Source: Bacteroidota bacterium (GTDB lineage Bacteria > Bacteroidota > Bacteroidia > NS11-12g > UBA9320). Taken from it: a stretch of DNA of 64,000 nt. A program made the translations under genes and the position numbers. Shown one piece after another: positions 18,585 through 27,464 of the stretch (positions are counted from its first letter, which is position 1; each line of letters starts with the position of its first letter). The notes below the pieces were generated by a model that made no database searches, was not told where the DNA came from, and saw only the letters and a program-made list of their open reading frames with translations. Location: the NCBI GenBank assembly GCA_002746305.1, contig NVWV01000002.1, positions 293,737 to 357,736 of the forward strand. Direction: 5' to 3'.

Positions 18585-19829
18585 ATGAAACAATTTCTCG
18601 TTCAATTGGCTTTATGCCTTGCTTCTCTCGGTAGCTTTGCACAAATATCTCAAGACCAAGTTGTGGTATTCGATTTAAAGGAAGAAATTGGACCTTCTTC
18701 AAGTATAATTACACTTAAAGCCATTGCAAGAGCGGAAGAAATTGACGCCAAATTCATAGTTGTTCATATGAATACATTTGGAGGATTGGTAGACAATGCC
18801 GATGAAGTTAGATCTGCATTACTTGCAACTCCAATCCCAACGTGTGTTTTTATTGATAATAATGCTGCCAGTGCGGGATCACTAATATCACTTGCATGTG
18901 ATAGCATATATATGCGAAAAGGTAGCACTATAGGTGCAACTACAGTTGTTAACTTAGATGGTACTCGTGCTTTGGATAAACACCAAAGCTACATGCGAAG
19001 ACAAATGAGAAGTACTGCTGAAAGCCACGGTAAAATCACTAAAATAATAAATGGTGATACTCAAGTCGTTTATCGAAGAAATCCTGACATTGCTGAGGGA
19101 ATGGTGGATGAAAGAATTGTAGTTGAGGGTTTGGACGACTCAACTAAAATAATAACTCTTACTGCGATTGATGCACTTGAGTGGGGTTATTGTGAAAATA
19201 TAGCGGACTCTTTAAGCCAGGTCTTAGAATTCTTAGGTATGAGTAGTGCCATTATAGTAAAGGTGACACCAACTGCTTTGGATACCTTTCTATCATTTTT
19301 AGACGACCCAGTTACAAAGTATATTCTATTCATAATCATAATGTTAGGAATTGTCTTAATAGGATTGGAAATTTTTGTCATACCTGGATTTGGAGTTGCT
19401 GGGATAAGTGGTATTGTACTTTTAGTTCTAGGCATTCTACTGAGTATTTTAACAAGTATTCATTTTGATTTAGCCGACGGTGACAATACCAAGTTGAAAA
19501 TGGTTTTAACCATAATGGTTTTTGGCATATTGGCCTTTGGAGTACTTGCATACCTCTTTGGTGGTAAAATTTTAAGGTCTAGACTTTTTAGATTGGTAGT
19601 GAATGAAGATACCATATCAGCCAAAGTAGATGTTCAACTTGAAGACACTAATATAGACAGTTTAGTAGGACAAACAGGACAAACTAGTACTGCATTACGA
19701 CCTATGGGACGTGTAAACATTAACGGAACAACTTTTGAATCTAAAACCAATGGGGAATTTATCGATAGAGGAACTAAAGTTGAGGTAATAAGCATCGAAA
19801 ATCGATACCTAGTGGTCAAGACTATATAA
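18585..19829 (+). CDS. NfeD-family membrane-bound ClpP-class serine protease
   Basis: The ATG at 18585 gives 414 residues with a signal peptide (MKQFLVQLALCLASLGSFAQ). A ClpP/SppA-like protease domain follows (about 25-215) with the motif NNAASAGSL; S96 is the likely nucleophile, and K133 in LDKHQSY fits the Ser-Lys dyad. Three or four membrane helices occupy about 235-330 (YILFIIIMLGIVLIGLEIF, GISGIVLLVLGILLSIL), and a small C-terminal OB-fold NfeD domain lies at about 345-414 (LVGQTGQTSTALRPMG). Family members cleave membrane or stomatin-type proteins, but no stomatin gene is adjacent here. It is the first gene of a rightward run. A GTG three codons upstream is a less likely start. Confidence 0.88.
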   Translation: MKQFLVQLALCLASLGSFAQISQDQVVVFDLKEEIGPSSSIITLKAIARAEEIDAKFIVVHMNTFGGLVDNADEVRSALLATPIPTCVFIDNNAASAGSLISLACDSIYMRKGSTIGATTVVNLDGTRALDKHQSYMRRQMRSTAESHGKITKIINGDTQVVYRRNPDIAEGMVDERIVVEGLDDSTKIITLTAIDALEWGYCENIADSLSQVLEFLGMSSAIIVKVTPTALDTFLSFLDDPVTKYILFIIIMLGIVLIGLEIFVIPGFGVAGISGIVLLVLGILLSILTSIHFDLADGDNTKLKMVLTIMVFGILAFGVLAYLFGGKILRSRLFRLVVNEDTISAKVDVQLEDTNIDSLVGQTGQTSTALRPMGRVNINGTTFESKTNGEFIDRGTKVEVISIENRYLVVKTI

Positions 19830-19833
19830 CATA

Positions 19834-20262
19834 ATGAAGAGAATTCACATTTTAATATTATTGCTTGTAGGCTGTGTGGTAGCTGTAAACGCTCAAGATG
19901 AGGTACAGCTTCAAATAAATGACACATTATATTTTGACGTTTGTAACGGAGAGAGTTTCAAATACATTGACTATTATAAGAAATCAAGATTTGAAAATGA
20001 TTCTGTAGATTTTGACACTACCCAAGGTTGGTTTTTTTACAACACCTATTTTGACTCTGGTGACTTTGATGTTACCCGAATGCCTTGTTCATTGTCTGGA
20101 GATTATGGTATTATAAAGCATATCATGAATATCAAAGCTCAAGATGGAACTGAGCAAACTGTTGTTATTGCACTCATAGACCATGGGAACGCAGCAGCTT
20201 ATATCATTGCTGACGCTTTTCTAAGTGAAGAGATATTGTATGCTCCTAAACATAAACAATGA
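19834..20262 (+). CDS. Hypothetical secreted protein, 142 aa
   Basis: A signal peptide (MKRIHILILLLVGCVVAVNAQ) precedes a small beta-rich domain with two cysteines (FDVCNGESFKYID and TRMPCSLSGDYG) that could form a disulphide. VVIALIDHGNAAAYIIADAF lies near the C-terminus. No family is recognised. It starts 4 bp after the NfeD stop, and its own stop overlaps the ATG of the glycosyltransferase gene by 4 bp (ATGA), so it is translated as part of this operon. Confidence 0.7.
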   Translation: MKRIHILILLLVGCVVAVNAQDEVQLQINDTLYFDVCNGESFKYIDYYKKSRFENDSVDFDTTQGWFFYNTYFDSGDFDVTRMPCSLSGDYGIIKHIMNIKAQDGTEQTVVIALIDHGNAAAYIIADAFLSEEILYAPKHKQ

Positions 20263-21233
20263 AGATTCTAGTCATTCGTTTTAGTTCAATTGGAGATATT
20301 GTACTTACTTCACCAATTGTAAGATGCCTTCACAACAAGTATCCCAAAAGTGAAATTCACTTTTTAACGAAGGATAAATTCGTAGAGTTAGTTGAGAATA
20401 ATCCAAATGTGAGTGCTGTACATTCCATCAATGGAACAAACGACACTGCTATATTCAATAATCTAAAAACTGAGAAGTATGATCTCGTCATAGACCTTCA
20501 TAAGAATTTAAGAACAAGAAAGTTAAAGAGACTGCTAAATGCACCAAAGTGGTACAGCTTTAAAAAACTCAACATTCAAAAATGGCTTCTTGTCAATTTC
20601 AAAATTAATTTTTTACCGAAAAAGCACATTGTAGATAGATATTTTGATTGCTTGAAAGGACTGAATATTGTAAACGATAAAGTTGGAATAGATTTTCACT
20701 TTCCACAAGGTTTTACCATGGACCTAGGAAAATACAATCTTGATAACGGAGGTTATTCTGTGGTTGTTATAGGAGGTACATACCGCACCAAGCAGATACC
20801 GAAAAACCTTCTTTTGTCAATCTTTAAACGTTTAAATGGCTCCATTATCATGATTGGAGGAGGAAACGATGATGAACAAAAGGCTAAAGAACTACAAGAA
20901 TCCTATCCTAATAGTAACTTAGTCAACTTATGCAATACCCTAAGTATTGATGAATCTGCATACCTAATAAAAAATGCAAAGACGCTATATACGAGTGACA
21001 CTGGGATGATGCACATTGCATCTGCTTTTGATACCCAAATAGAGGCTATTTGGGGAAACACCAATCCGGCATTTGGGATGTATGCTTATAGACCAAGTGG
21101 GGTTAATATTGATGACCACATCGTAAGTCTTAAATGTAATCCTTGTAGTAAATTGGGTAGTAATATCTGTCCTCGTGGACACTTTAAGTGTATGAATATG
21201 CAGAATGTAGAACAAATCGTTAAAAACTGTTAG
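20259..21233 (+). CDS. Glycosyltransferase family 9 (heptosyltransferase-like)
   Basis: A 324-residue cytoplasmic or membrane-associated GT-B enzyme. The N-terminus (KILVIRFSSIGDIVLTSPIVRCL) is the GT9 signature. The C-terminal donor-binding region has YTSDTGMMHIASAF and IWGNTNPAFGMYAY, where classical heptosyltransferases have a TDSG.MH motif. A cysteine cluster near the end (CNPCSKLGSNICPRGHFKC) is typical of Bacteroidota GT9 proteins. GT9 enzymes add heptose-like sugars to LPS core; the actual sugar here is unknown. It is coupled to the preceding gene by a 4-bp overlap. Confidence 0.9.
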   Translation: MKILVIRFSSIGDIVLTSPIVRCLHNKYPKSEIHFLTKDKFVELVENNPNVSAVHSINGTNDTAIFNNLKTEKYDLVIDLHKNLRTRKLKRLLNAPKWYSFKKLNIQKWLLVNFKINFLPKKHIVDRYFDCLKGLNIVNDKVGIDFHFPQGFTMDLGKYNLDNGGYSVVVIGGTYRTKQIPKNLLLSIFKRLNGSIIMIGGGNDDEQKAKELQESYPNSNLVNLCNTLSIDESAYLIKNAKTLYTSDTGMMHIASAFDTQIEAIWGNTNPAFGMYAYRPSGVNIDDHIVSLKCNPCSKLGSNICPRGHFKCMNMQNVEQIVKNC

Positions 21234-21255
21234 TCCATAGTGCGTATACAATAAA

Positions 21256-21263
21256 TACATTTG
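21256..21263 (+). promoter_or_regulatory. Candidate -7 box upstream of the YwqK-like gene
   Basis: TACATTTG is an exact TAnnTTTG match, 21 bp before the ATG at 21285, inside the 51-bp gap after the GT9 gene. It may give the second half of the run (YwqK, haemoglobin, pentapeptide) its own start. The -33 element is weak. Confidence 0.45.
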
Positions 21264-21284
21264 CCATTCATTATTAAAGACCAA

Positions 21285-22355
21285 ATGAGAAAAATCCTAG
21301 TACTATTGTTTATAACATTCTTCGCTATTTCCTACAGCCAAAATAGAGTGGCATTTGTAAAGCTGAATAAGGAAGAAGATGGCAAATATTACTATCAAAA
21401 TCAACTTTATTCTGGAGAATCCCTGTTACTATGGCCTAGTAATAACAAGCCAATGCAGAGAATAACTTGGAAAAATGGGCAAATAGATGGCTCATTTATG
21501 AGTTGGTATGAAAATGGTAAACCAGATCAAGAAATTGGATACAAAGAAGGCATACGACATGGTACTTTTAAAACATTTTATAGAAATGGAGCACGTGAAG
21601 TGCATTGCTCCTATATGGATGGGGTCTTGCACGGAGGTTACATTTCATACAATGTAAATAACACTCCAAAAAAGAAAGCAAAGTTCGTTGAAGGTAAGGA
21701 GCAAGGTCCATTTCAACTTTTTCATACCAATGGAAAAAAAGAGCAGGCAGGAAATTTTAAAGATGGATTGCCACATGGTCTTGTTACATCCTATGATAGA
21801 GAAGGCATAAAGCGTAAGGAAATCAATTATAAAAATGGTTTAAGAGATGGACGAAGCACCACATTTCATATTAGTGAGAAAGTTGCTGAAACGTGTGACT
21901 ATGTGGACGGATTTGCTGAAGGTGAGAAATTAGTATATACCCTAGAGGGGGCTATTGTCATCAAAGAAACTTACAAAACGGGAAAACTGAATGGTGAGTC
22001 TATTACCTTTACTATGAGTGGTAATCCCCTGGAAATCAAAACATACAAAAATGGACTTCTAGACGGCCCTTATAAATTATATAAGGAAAAAGGTTTACAT
22101 ACCTATGGTAACTACAAAGAGGGTAAAAAGACTGGTGAATGGGTAGAGCATAAATTTGGAGAAGGTGGACCCGATAGCGGTAGTTATATCAAAGGAAAAA
22201 AGAATGGCCATTGGAAACTTGGTGCAACAAACTTATTTGGGAAATGTAACGGTGATTTTCAGGACAATCTAAAACATGGCAAATGGGAGTACTGGAACCA
22301 CAATGGGAGAAAACTAAAATCCGAACAATGGGATAATGGGGTATTGATTAAGTAG
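21285..22355 (+). CDS. Secreted YwqK / MORN-variant repeat protein
   Basis: The ATG at 21285 gives 356 residues with a signal peptide (MRKILVLLFITFFAISYSQ). About twelve repeats of 22-24 residues follow, with the pattern G......Y..NG.......Y..G...G (GSFMSWYENGKPDQEIGYKEG, HGTFKTFYRNGAREVHCSYMDG, LDGPYKLYKEKG). This is the MORN-2 repeat of the YwqK group. Databases label the group toxin-antitoxin antitoxin from one Bacillus member, but no toxin gene is next to it here and that label should not be transferred. Repeats of this type form beta-hairpin ribbons. The likely location is periplasm or outer membrane. Confidence 0.85.
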   Translation: MRKILVLLFITFFAISYSQNRVAFVKLNKEEDGKYYYQNQLYSGESLLLWPSNNKPMQRITWKNGQIDGSFMSWYENGKPDQEIGYKEGIRHGTFKTFYRNGAREVHCSYMDGVLHGGYISYNVNNTPKKKAKFVEGKEQGPFQLFHTNGKKEQAGNFKDGLPHGLVTSYDREGIKRKEINYKNGLRDGRSTTFHISEKVAETCDYVDGFAEGEKLVYTLEGAIVIKETYKTGKLNGESITFTMSGNPLEIKTYKNGLLDGPYKLYKEKGLHTYGNYKEGKKTGEWVEHKFGEGGPDSGSYIKGKKNGHWKLGATNLFGKCNGDFQDNLKHGKWEYWNHNGRKLKSEQWDNGVLIK

Positions 22356-22363
22356 TCTAAGTT

Positions 22364-22747
22364 ATGGATGAGAAACCAGATATCGAAAATAGAGAAGATA
22401 TACTTCTGATAATGAAGTCATTCTACGACAAACTTCTCGCAGATAAGAGTATCTCCTATTTATTTACAGACGTTGCTAAAATTAATCTAGAAGAACACTT
22501 CCCCGTTCTAGTAGATTTTTGGGATAGTATGCTATTTGGCACCCAAACCTATAAAGCAAATGCCATGCAACCTCATATTGATTTGGCAAAAAAGAGCAAA
22601 CTCACCCAACAACACTTTACCACATGGTTAAACTATCTTAACACAAGTATAGATGAAAGCTTTGATGGAATTCATGCTCATACCATGAAAGCTAGAGCTC
22701 AGAATATCGCAGGATTAATGCAATTTAAGGTAGGAGTTTCTGAATGA
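22364..22747 (+). CDS. Group III truncated haemoglobin
   Basis: The 127-residue globin-fold protein has the short 2-over-2 pattern: helix B FYDKLLADKSISYLF (F20, Y21), FWDSMLFGTQTY, the PHIDL segment, and the proximal haem histidine H84 in QQHFTTWLNYL, followed by the terminal helix with MKARAQNIAGLM. Group III members bind oxygen or NO, and roles in NO detoxification or redox sensing are proposed, but none is settled. It starts 8 bp after the YwqK stop and overlaps the next membrane-protein gene by 4 bp. No NO-response regulator motif is evident near it. Confidence 0.85.
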   Translation: MDEKPDIENREDILLIMKSFYDKLLADKSISYLFTDVAKINLEEHFPVLVDFWDSMLFGTQTYKANAMQPHIDLAKKSKLTQQHFTTWLNYLNTSIDESFDGIHAHTMKARAQNIAGLMQFKVGVSE

Positions 22748-23358
22748 GGACTTCACTCCCACTTAGAATCACATCTTATATTTTTTTTGCTTTTCAAATT
22801 GGTCTTTTGTGCATTCTAATACTAACTAGAAATTCTCATATTGAAGGAAATCTGGGAATTCAATACTACATTGCTTTAGTTATTTTTTGTCTTAGTATAA
22901 TTCAAGTTATAGGGCTGTTCATTTATCGGTACCAGAGTAAAAAAAAGATCTTTAGATTTACCTTTATTTCTCTACTTCCAATACTCCTTGCTGCTCCTTT
23001 AGTTTTCTGGGACAGACTAACAATCATTCCAGACACAGACAATAAACTCATAATTGAAGCACATGATATGCAATACGCTTGTGGGGACTGGATTGACGAC
23101 ATGAATGTTACCTATATCAATGACTCCAATTATCAATGGTTAATTGGAAGAGACATCGACCCAGTTATTTATCTGGGCCAATCTAATATTGGGAGTATAC
23201 TGTCTACGGATACTGAACCCTTCTCTATTAAGGGAGATATAAGATTGTTCGGATACATAAGTAAAAATTTAAAATCAGGGTGTGAATCCACATCCCCTAG
23301 ATTTTGGATTACCCAAATGGAACATTTAGATGGTACTGTAATAAATTTGACCCAATAA
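22744..23358 (+). CDS. Hypothetical membrane protein, 204 aa
   Basis: Three N-terminal transmembrane helices (about 10-28, 40-62 and 75-92; SYIFFAFQIGLLCILIL, YYIALVIFCLSIIQVIGLF, FTFISLLPILLAAPLVF) precede a soluble domain of about 110 residues. That domain carries two cysteines (QYACGDWIDD and KSGCESTSPRFWI) and probably faces the periplasm. No family is recognised. Its start overlaps the truncated-haemoglobin stop (ATGA), so the two products are made together. That may point to a shared role, but nothing in the sequence shows haem or metal binding in this protein. Confidence 0.7.
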   Translation: MRTSLPLRITSYIFFAFQIGLLCILILTRNSHIEGNLGIQYYIALVIFCLSIIQVIGLFIYRYQSKKKIFRFTFISLLPILLAAPLVFWDRLTIIPDTDNKLIIEAHDMQYACGDWIDDMNVTYINDSNYQWLIGRDIDPVIYLGQSNIGSILSTDTEPFSIKGDIRLFGYISKNLKSGCESTSPRFWITQMEHLDGTVINLTQ

Positions 23359-23362
23359 TACT

Positions 23363-23929
23363 ATGGAAGTAATCTACGACCAAGACTTAGACAAAATAGA
23401 CTTTAATAGAACGCCCATCGCAGCAGAGTATGAGAGTTGCTCTTTTACTAATTGTAGTTTTTCCAAATTAGATTTAAGAGATATTGTCTTCGAAGAGTGC
23501 TCTTTTGATAATTGCAACTTTACCAATGCGAAGATAAAAAACACGGCATTCAAGAATGTGAAATTTAGCGAGTGTAAGCTGCTTGGTCTACATTTTACCA
23601 ATTCAAACCCCTTCTTACTGGAACTTGATTTTGACAATTGTCAATTGGACTACGCTTCATTCTATCAACTGAAACTCTCAAAAACCAATTTTAACAATTG
23701 CTCATTGAAAGAAGTAGATTTTGTAGAAACAGATTTAAATCAAGCATCCTTTACTGGATCTAACCTCTATGGAGCAATCTTCGAACAGGCTAATTTAGAA
23801 AAAGCTAATTTCCTAACATCTAAAAACTATAATATAGACCCAGATCTCAATAAGATGACTGGCTCCCAGTTCTCCGTGCTGAGTTTGGCGGGTTTATTGG
23901 ATAAACACAAACTAGATATTAGTCACTAA
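23363..23929 (+). CDS. Pentapeptide-repeat protein
   Basis: The 188-residue protein is built of A(D/N)LXX-type pentapeptides that here mostly read FxNCx / FxxCx (CSFTNCSFSKLDLRDIVFEE, CSFDNCNFTNAKIKN, LYGAIFEQANLEKANF), giving a right-handed quadrilateral beta-helix. There is no signal peptide. Related small pentapeptide proteins include Qnr/McbG DNA-gyrase mimics, but this one lacks clear evidence for that role and most family members have no known function. It is the last gene of the rightward run, just before a terminator. Confidence 0.85.
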   Translation: MEVIYDQDLDKIDFNRTPIAAEYESCSFTNCSFSKLDLRDIVFEECSFDNCNFTNAKIKNTAFKNVKFSECKLLGLHFTNSNPFLLELDFDNCQLDYASFYQLKLSKTNFNNCSLKEVDFVETDLNQASFTGSNLYGAIFEQANLEKANFLTSKNYNIDPDLNKMTGSQFSVLSLAGLLDKHKLDISH

Positions 23930-23964
23930 AAAAGGAGAGCAAAAATGCTTTCCTTTTTTTAGTG
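23924..23964. terminator. Bidirectional intrinsic terminator
   Basis: The arms CACTAAAAAAGGAGAGC and GCTTTCCTTTTTTTAGTG pair with one internal mismatch around a 6-base loop, with A and T tracts on the two sides. It lies between convergent genes ending at 23929 and 23980 and overlaps the end of the pentapeptide gene. Confidence 0.85.
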
Positions 23965-23979
23965 AAGATTAGACTTAGA

Positions 23980-24834
23980 CTACCTCAAGTAATCCAAAAT
24001 ACTAGTTGTATTGTTCTGAGCAATATTTAGTCTCATTCCAAAATTAAATTCTCCAGTTCTAAAAGTACTAACAGCACCTCCAACAACTTCTTCTAAACCT
24101 CCACCCAGTTTGTATTCTATTGTTCCTTGTAGATGTTTAAACATCTTTAAATCAAGTCCAATTGGTATGTATAGTCTTTGATAGAACACTGATTTCCCCT
24201 TAAACACACTCTCAGTAGAATTAAAACCATTACCTGCTTCAAAGTTGTTTCCAGCAAATGTTCTATTGTTATAGTAGTCGTCAAATACAAATAAATCATT
24301 ATCAAAGGATGCAGATATATTGGTTCCCAAACCTCCGTAAAATGTAACTTTTTTCTGGTCCCCAACTCTCCAAACCACCTCAGCATTTACTCTAGTCTCG
24401 TTTTCAACAAAGCAATACATTAATGAGTTGTAATCTGTACTACTCGTTGAGTAAGGGTCAAAATTAAACGAGGAATTAGTATAGTCCACAATTGCTTCTT
24501 TTCCCAATGTCATACTCAACCCTAACCGTACTTCTGGTATAAACTTTTCATTACCTAGTGAAGGAGCAGTAAACAAAAGCTGAGTACCAATATTGCCTCC
24601 CAAGGAACTGTAGAATATCTCACTCTCTTCCATATTTCTTAGGTCATCGGTAAAAGCTCCATCTTGAGCTGTTCGAGCTTTCATCCAATCGAGACTCATA
24701 TTTTGATACCTGTCCCAACTTAAACCTAAGTCTCCTTTAATTCCTTTCAACTTCAAGAATGATGTTTGTTCTTGTGCAAAAGAAAATCCAGATAAAAATG
24801 CTAAGATCGCGAGTGTTAAAATTACTTTTTTCAT
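23980..24834 (-). CDS. Hypothetical envelope protein, probable outer-membrane barrel
   Basis: The 284-residue product has a signal peptide (MKKVILTLAILAFLSGFSFAQ). The rest is rich in alternating aromatic and glycine residues (LGGNIGTQLLFTAPSLG, EVRLGLSMTLG, VTFYGGLGTNISASF, YQRLYIPIGLDLKMF, GTIEYKLGGGLEEVVGG), as expected for beta-strands of a barrel. The C-terminus FNFGMRLNIAQNN... does not finish in the usual aromatic residue, so a non-barrel beta protein is also possible. No named family is recognised. It is monocistronic, 89 bp downstream of the TIGR02757 gene, and shares the bidirectional terminator. Confidence 0.65.
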   Translation of the reverse strand: MKKVILTLAILAFLSGFSFAQEQTSFLKLKGIKGDLGLSWDRYQNMSLDWMKARTAQDGAFTDDLRNMEESEIFYSSLGGNIGTQLLFTAPSLGNEKFIPEVRLGLSMTLGKEAIVDYTNSSFNFDPYSTSSTDYNSLMYCFVENETRVNAEVVWRVGDQKKVTFYGGLGTNISASFDNDLFVFDDYYNNRTFAGNNFEAGNGFNSTESVFKGKSVFYQRLYIPIGLDLKMFKHLQGTIEYKLGGGLEEVVGGAVSTFRTGEFNFGMRLNIAQNNTTSILDYLR

Positions 24835-24923
24835 ATTGATACAACGTTTTAAGTCGGCTCTAATTTATGTTATACCTACTATAAATCTGTTTATCAAATG
24901 TCATACTTTAGGAACGGGATGGT

Positions 24924-25688
24924 TTAAGCCATTTTACTTTCACTCCATTTAAAGAGAGCCAAGTCATATTTTATAGGGTCAATAGCATCTAGTTTCAAGA
25001 GATTATTGGACAATTCATCAACGGCCTTCCAGTCCTGTTGTTTGCGAGTTAATAATCCAAAATGAAAGGCTGAACGCTGTACATGCACATCTAGAGGACA
25101 GCGAAGTTCAGAAGGTTTGATACTCTTCCAGATCCCAAAATCCAATCCATCATTTCGTACCATCCATCTTAGGTACATATTTAATCGTTTAGCAGATGAA
25201 TTCTTTGCAGGATTCGCTATATGCTTTTTTGTACGCATAGGAGGAAATTCAAACCCAACTGTCATTGGGTCAAAAAACGCTTGATGAAAGTATGAAATTT
25301 TTTCTTTCATACTTTCTCCAACAAAATAATCTTCTAGTGAGTTTCTCTTTAAATAGAACTGCTTGAGTACCTCTATAAAATATAAACAATCCGTACTATT
25401 AAAAGTGCGATGCACAAACTTCTCAAAAGCCTTAAGATCACTATCTGAGTGTTCTAGGATAAACTTATGAGGCTCCTCTCCCATCCAATGCATTAGCTTA
25501 TTGGTATTGTTGATAATGGTATTCCGTTGTCCCCATGCTAGAGTAGCTGCAAAAAAAGCCGAAATCTCTATGTCCTGTTTAGTACTAAATCTTTTAGGAA
25601 TAGAAATAGGATCATTGTCAATAAAATCTTGAGGATTGAGATTATTGAGAATATCGTCTAGTTGTTTTTTCGCCTTGTTTGGATTCAC
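24924..25688 (-). CDS. TIGR02757 / DUF2400 family protein
   Basis: A 254-residue soluble helical protein matching the Bacteroidota family TIGR02757: N-terminal NPQDFIDNDPISIPKRFS, ISAFFAATLAWGQRNTII, HRTFNSTDCLYFIEVLKQFY, RLNMYLRWMVRNDGLDFGIW, and the closing region LRCPLDVHVQRSAFHFGLLTRKQQDWKAVDEL. The latter portion resembles helix-hairpin-helix glycosylase folds, but no catalytic lysine motif is evident. The function is unknown. The only start in frame is a GTG at 25688, directly after an in-frame stop. It lies 4 bp downstream of the cystathionine gamma-synthase gene, so the two are co-transcribed. Confidence 0.85.
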   Translation of the reverse strand: MNPNKAKKQLDDILNNLNPQDFIDNDPISIPKRFSTKQDIEISAFFAATLAWGQRNTIINNTNKLMHWMGEEPHKFILEHSDSDLKAFEKFVHRTFNSTDCLYFIEVLKQFYLKRNSLEDYFVGESMKEKISYFHQAFFDPMTVGFEFPPMRTKKHIANPAKNSSAKRLNMYLRWMVRNDGLDFGIWKSIKPSELRCPLDVHVQRSAFHFGLLTRKQQDWKAVDELSNNLLKLDAIDPIKYDLALFKWSESKMA

Positions 25689-25692
25689 CTAA

Positions 25693-26832
25693 CTAACTCA
25701 TCGCAGTTTCCAAGTCCGTAATTAAGTCGTCTATGTCTTCTATTCCTACACTTAATCTAATTAACGAATCCACAACACCGGACTTTTCGCGTTCTTCTTT
25801 CGGAATACTTGCATGAGTCATTGTAGCAGGATGCCCTATAAGGCTCTCTACGCCACCCAAACTTTCTGCAAGTGCAAATAGATGTGTATTTTTAACAATG
25901 TCTCTAGCATCCTCTATTCTATTTCCTTTCAGTGTAAATGAAATCATTCCTCCAAAACCTCTCATTTGTCTTTTTGCAACATCATGATTGGTATGATTTT
26001 CAAAACCCGGCCAGTAAACTTTGTCTACTTTAGGATGATCCTTCAACCAATGAGCAATCTTTTCTCCATTTTCGCAATGGCGTTGTACTCGAATATGAAG
26101 TGTCTTGATACCTCTAAGAACTAGGAAAGAATCCATAGGTGCAGTAACCGCACCACAACTGTTTTGAATTCGGTACATTTCTTCTGATAGTTTCTCATCT
26201 TTACAAATCAAAGCTCCCATCACTACATCGCTATGACCACCCAAGTACTTGGTTACAGAGTGCATCACAATATCAGCTCCTTGATCCAATGGATTTTGGA
26301 GATATGGAGTAGCAAAGGTGTTGTCTACTCCTAGCATTGCTCCTGCATCCTTGGCTATTTTAGATACCGCTATAATGTCAATGATATTCATCATCGGATT
26401 AGTTGGTGTCTCTACCCAAATAAGTTTAGTATTCTCATTCACTGCATCCGTTATGTTCTGTAAATCTAACATATCTACAAAATGAAACTTGATACCATAC
26501 TTCGCAAAAATGGTTGTGAATATTCTATACGAGCCTCCATACAGGTCATTTGTAGAAATAACCTCATCACCGGGATTCAGCATTTTTATAACACAATCAA
26601 TAGCAGCCATTCCACTTCCAAAGCAAGCTCCATACTTACCATTCTCTATCGCAGCTAGATTACTTTCTAGTGCGTTTCGAGTTGGATTACCCGTTCTACT
26701 GTATTCATATCCTTTATGGTTTCCTATTCCATCTTGCACATAAGTACTTGTTTGGTAAATAGGTGTCATTATAGCTCCTGTTGCCGAATCAGGCTCTAGG
26801 CCTCCATGTATCGCTTTAGTTCCGAATTTCAT
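25693..26832 (-). CDS. Cystathionine gamma-synthase / gamma-lyase family PLP enzyme
   Basis: The 379-residue enzyme belongs to the Cys/Met metabolism PLP family. Evidence: YQTSTYVQDGIG and YEYSRTGNPTRNALE at the N-terminus, D170 in GVDNTFATPYLQ, the PLP lysine K195 in HSVTKYLGGHSDVV, and SLGGVESLIGHPATMTHAS at the C-terminus. It makes cystathionine from an activated homoserine or cleaves it. MetB-type and lyase-type enzymes cannot be separated by eye. A strong promoter lies upstream, and TIGR02757 follows after 4 bp. No S-box or other riboswitch is visible in the short leader. Confidence 0.93.
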   Translation of the reverse strand: MKFGTKAIHGGLEPDSATGAIMTPIYQTSTYVQDGIGNHKGYEYSRTGNPTRNALESNLAAIENGKYGACFGSGMAAIDCVIKMLNPGDEVISTNDLYGGSYRIFTTIFAKYGIKFHFVDMLDLQNITDAVNENTKLIWVETPTNPMMNIIDIIAVSKIAKDAGAMLGVDNTFATPYLQNPLDQGADIVMHSVTKYLGGHSDVVMGALICKDEKLSEEMYRIQNSCGAVTAPMDSFLVLRGIKTLHIRVQRHCENGEKIAHWLKDHPKVDKVYWPGFENHTNHDVAKRQMRGFGGMISFTLKGNRIEDARDIVKNTHLFALAESLGGVESLIGHPATMTHASIPKEEREKSGVVDSLIRLSVGIEDIDDLITDLETAMS

Positions 26833-26858
26833 CTGATATTATAAGTCTTATTATGCTT

Positions 26859-26889
26859 CAAATGTAAACTGTATTTTTACCCCATCAAA
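26859..26889 (-). promoter_or_regulatory. Bacteroidota-type promoter for cystathionine gamma-synthase
   Basis: Read on the minus strand, TTTG (26889-26886), a 19-bp spacer and TACATTTG (26866-26859) match the Bacteroidota -33/-7 consensus exactly with optimal spacing. The predicted leader is about 22-25 bases. The -33 box overlaps the ATG of the divergent DUF4230 gene, so transcription of the two could interfere. Confidence 0.65.
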
Positions 26890-27464
26890 TGATGAAGAAT
26901 TTTAAATTTATACTCATAGGAATGGTACTTGGTGCACTTATCGTTTTTTGTATGTACAGGTCTTCGAATAGTTCTGCAATAAATGAAAATTCTGAGGTGA
27001 TTATTGAGCGTATCGAGGCGGTAAAAAAATTAGTTTTAATGGAAGGATATTTTTCAGAATTGTACACTTATCAAGAAGCAGATAAGTACTTCTACAATCT
27101 CATAGAATTTGAGAAAAAAGCATTCCTATTAGTAAAGGGTAAAGCCCGAGTAAGCTATGACCTTAGTAAAATGGACTATCAGGTGGATGAGAAAACAAAA
27201 ACCATTACACTAGTAAATATGCCTGCACCCGAAGTAAGTATAGAACCAGAAATAAAGTACTTTGATCTACAAGAAAGTACTTTCAATTCATTCAGTACAG
27301 ATGACTATAATAAAATGAATGCCAATGCGGTAATCAAACTAAAAGAGAAAGTGGAAAAAAGTGGATTAAAATCCATGGCTAGACAAAAATTAGAAACTAC
27401 ACTCAATGATATTCAAATAGTTGGAAAAGAACTGGGTTGGAAGGTCGTTGTACCAAAGACGTGA
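26889..27464 (+). CDS. DUF4230 domain-containing membrane-anchored protein
   Basis: The 191-residue protein starts with a single N-terminal membrane helix (FKFILIGMVLGALIVFCMY). A periplasmic DUF4230 domain follows (about 40-185; ERIEAVKKLVLMEGYFSELYTY, FEKKAFLLVKGKARVSYDLSKMDYQ, ITLVNMPAPEVSI). The N-terminal ATGATG gives two adjacent starts. The family is widespread in Bacteroidota and Firmicutes, with no known function. It diverges from cystathionine gamma-synthase with a 56-bp gap and is followed by 100 bp without a recognisable terminator before the giant PKD gene. Confidence 0.85.
   Translation: MMKNFKFILIGMVLGALIVFCMYRSSNSSAINENSEVIIERIEAVKKLVLMEGYFSELYTYQEADKYFYNLIEFEKKAFLLVKGKARVSYDLSKMDYQVDEKTKTITLVNMPAPEVSIEPEIKYFDLQESTFNSFSTDDYNKMNANAVIKLKEKVEKSGLKSMARQKLETTLNDIQIVGKELGWKVVVPKT

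Noticed and set aside
21285..22355. Toxin-antitoxin antitoxin
   Set aside because: The label comes from database naming of YwqK repeats; no toxin gene is adjacent and the protein is secreted.
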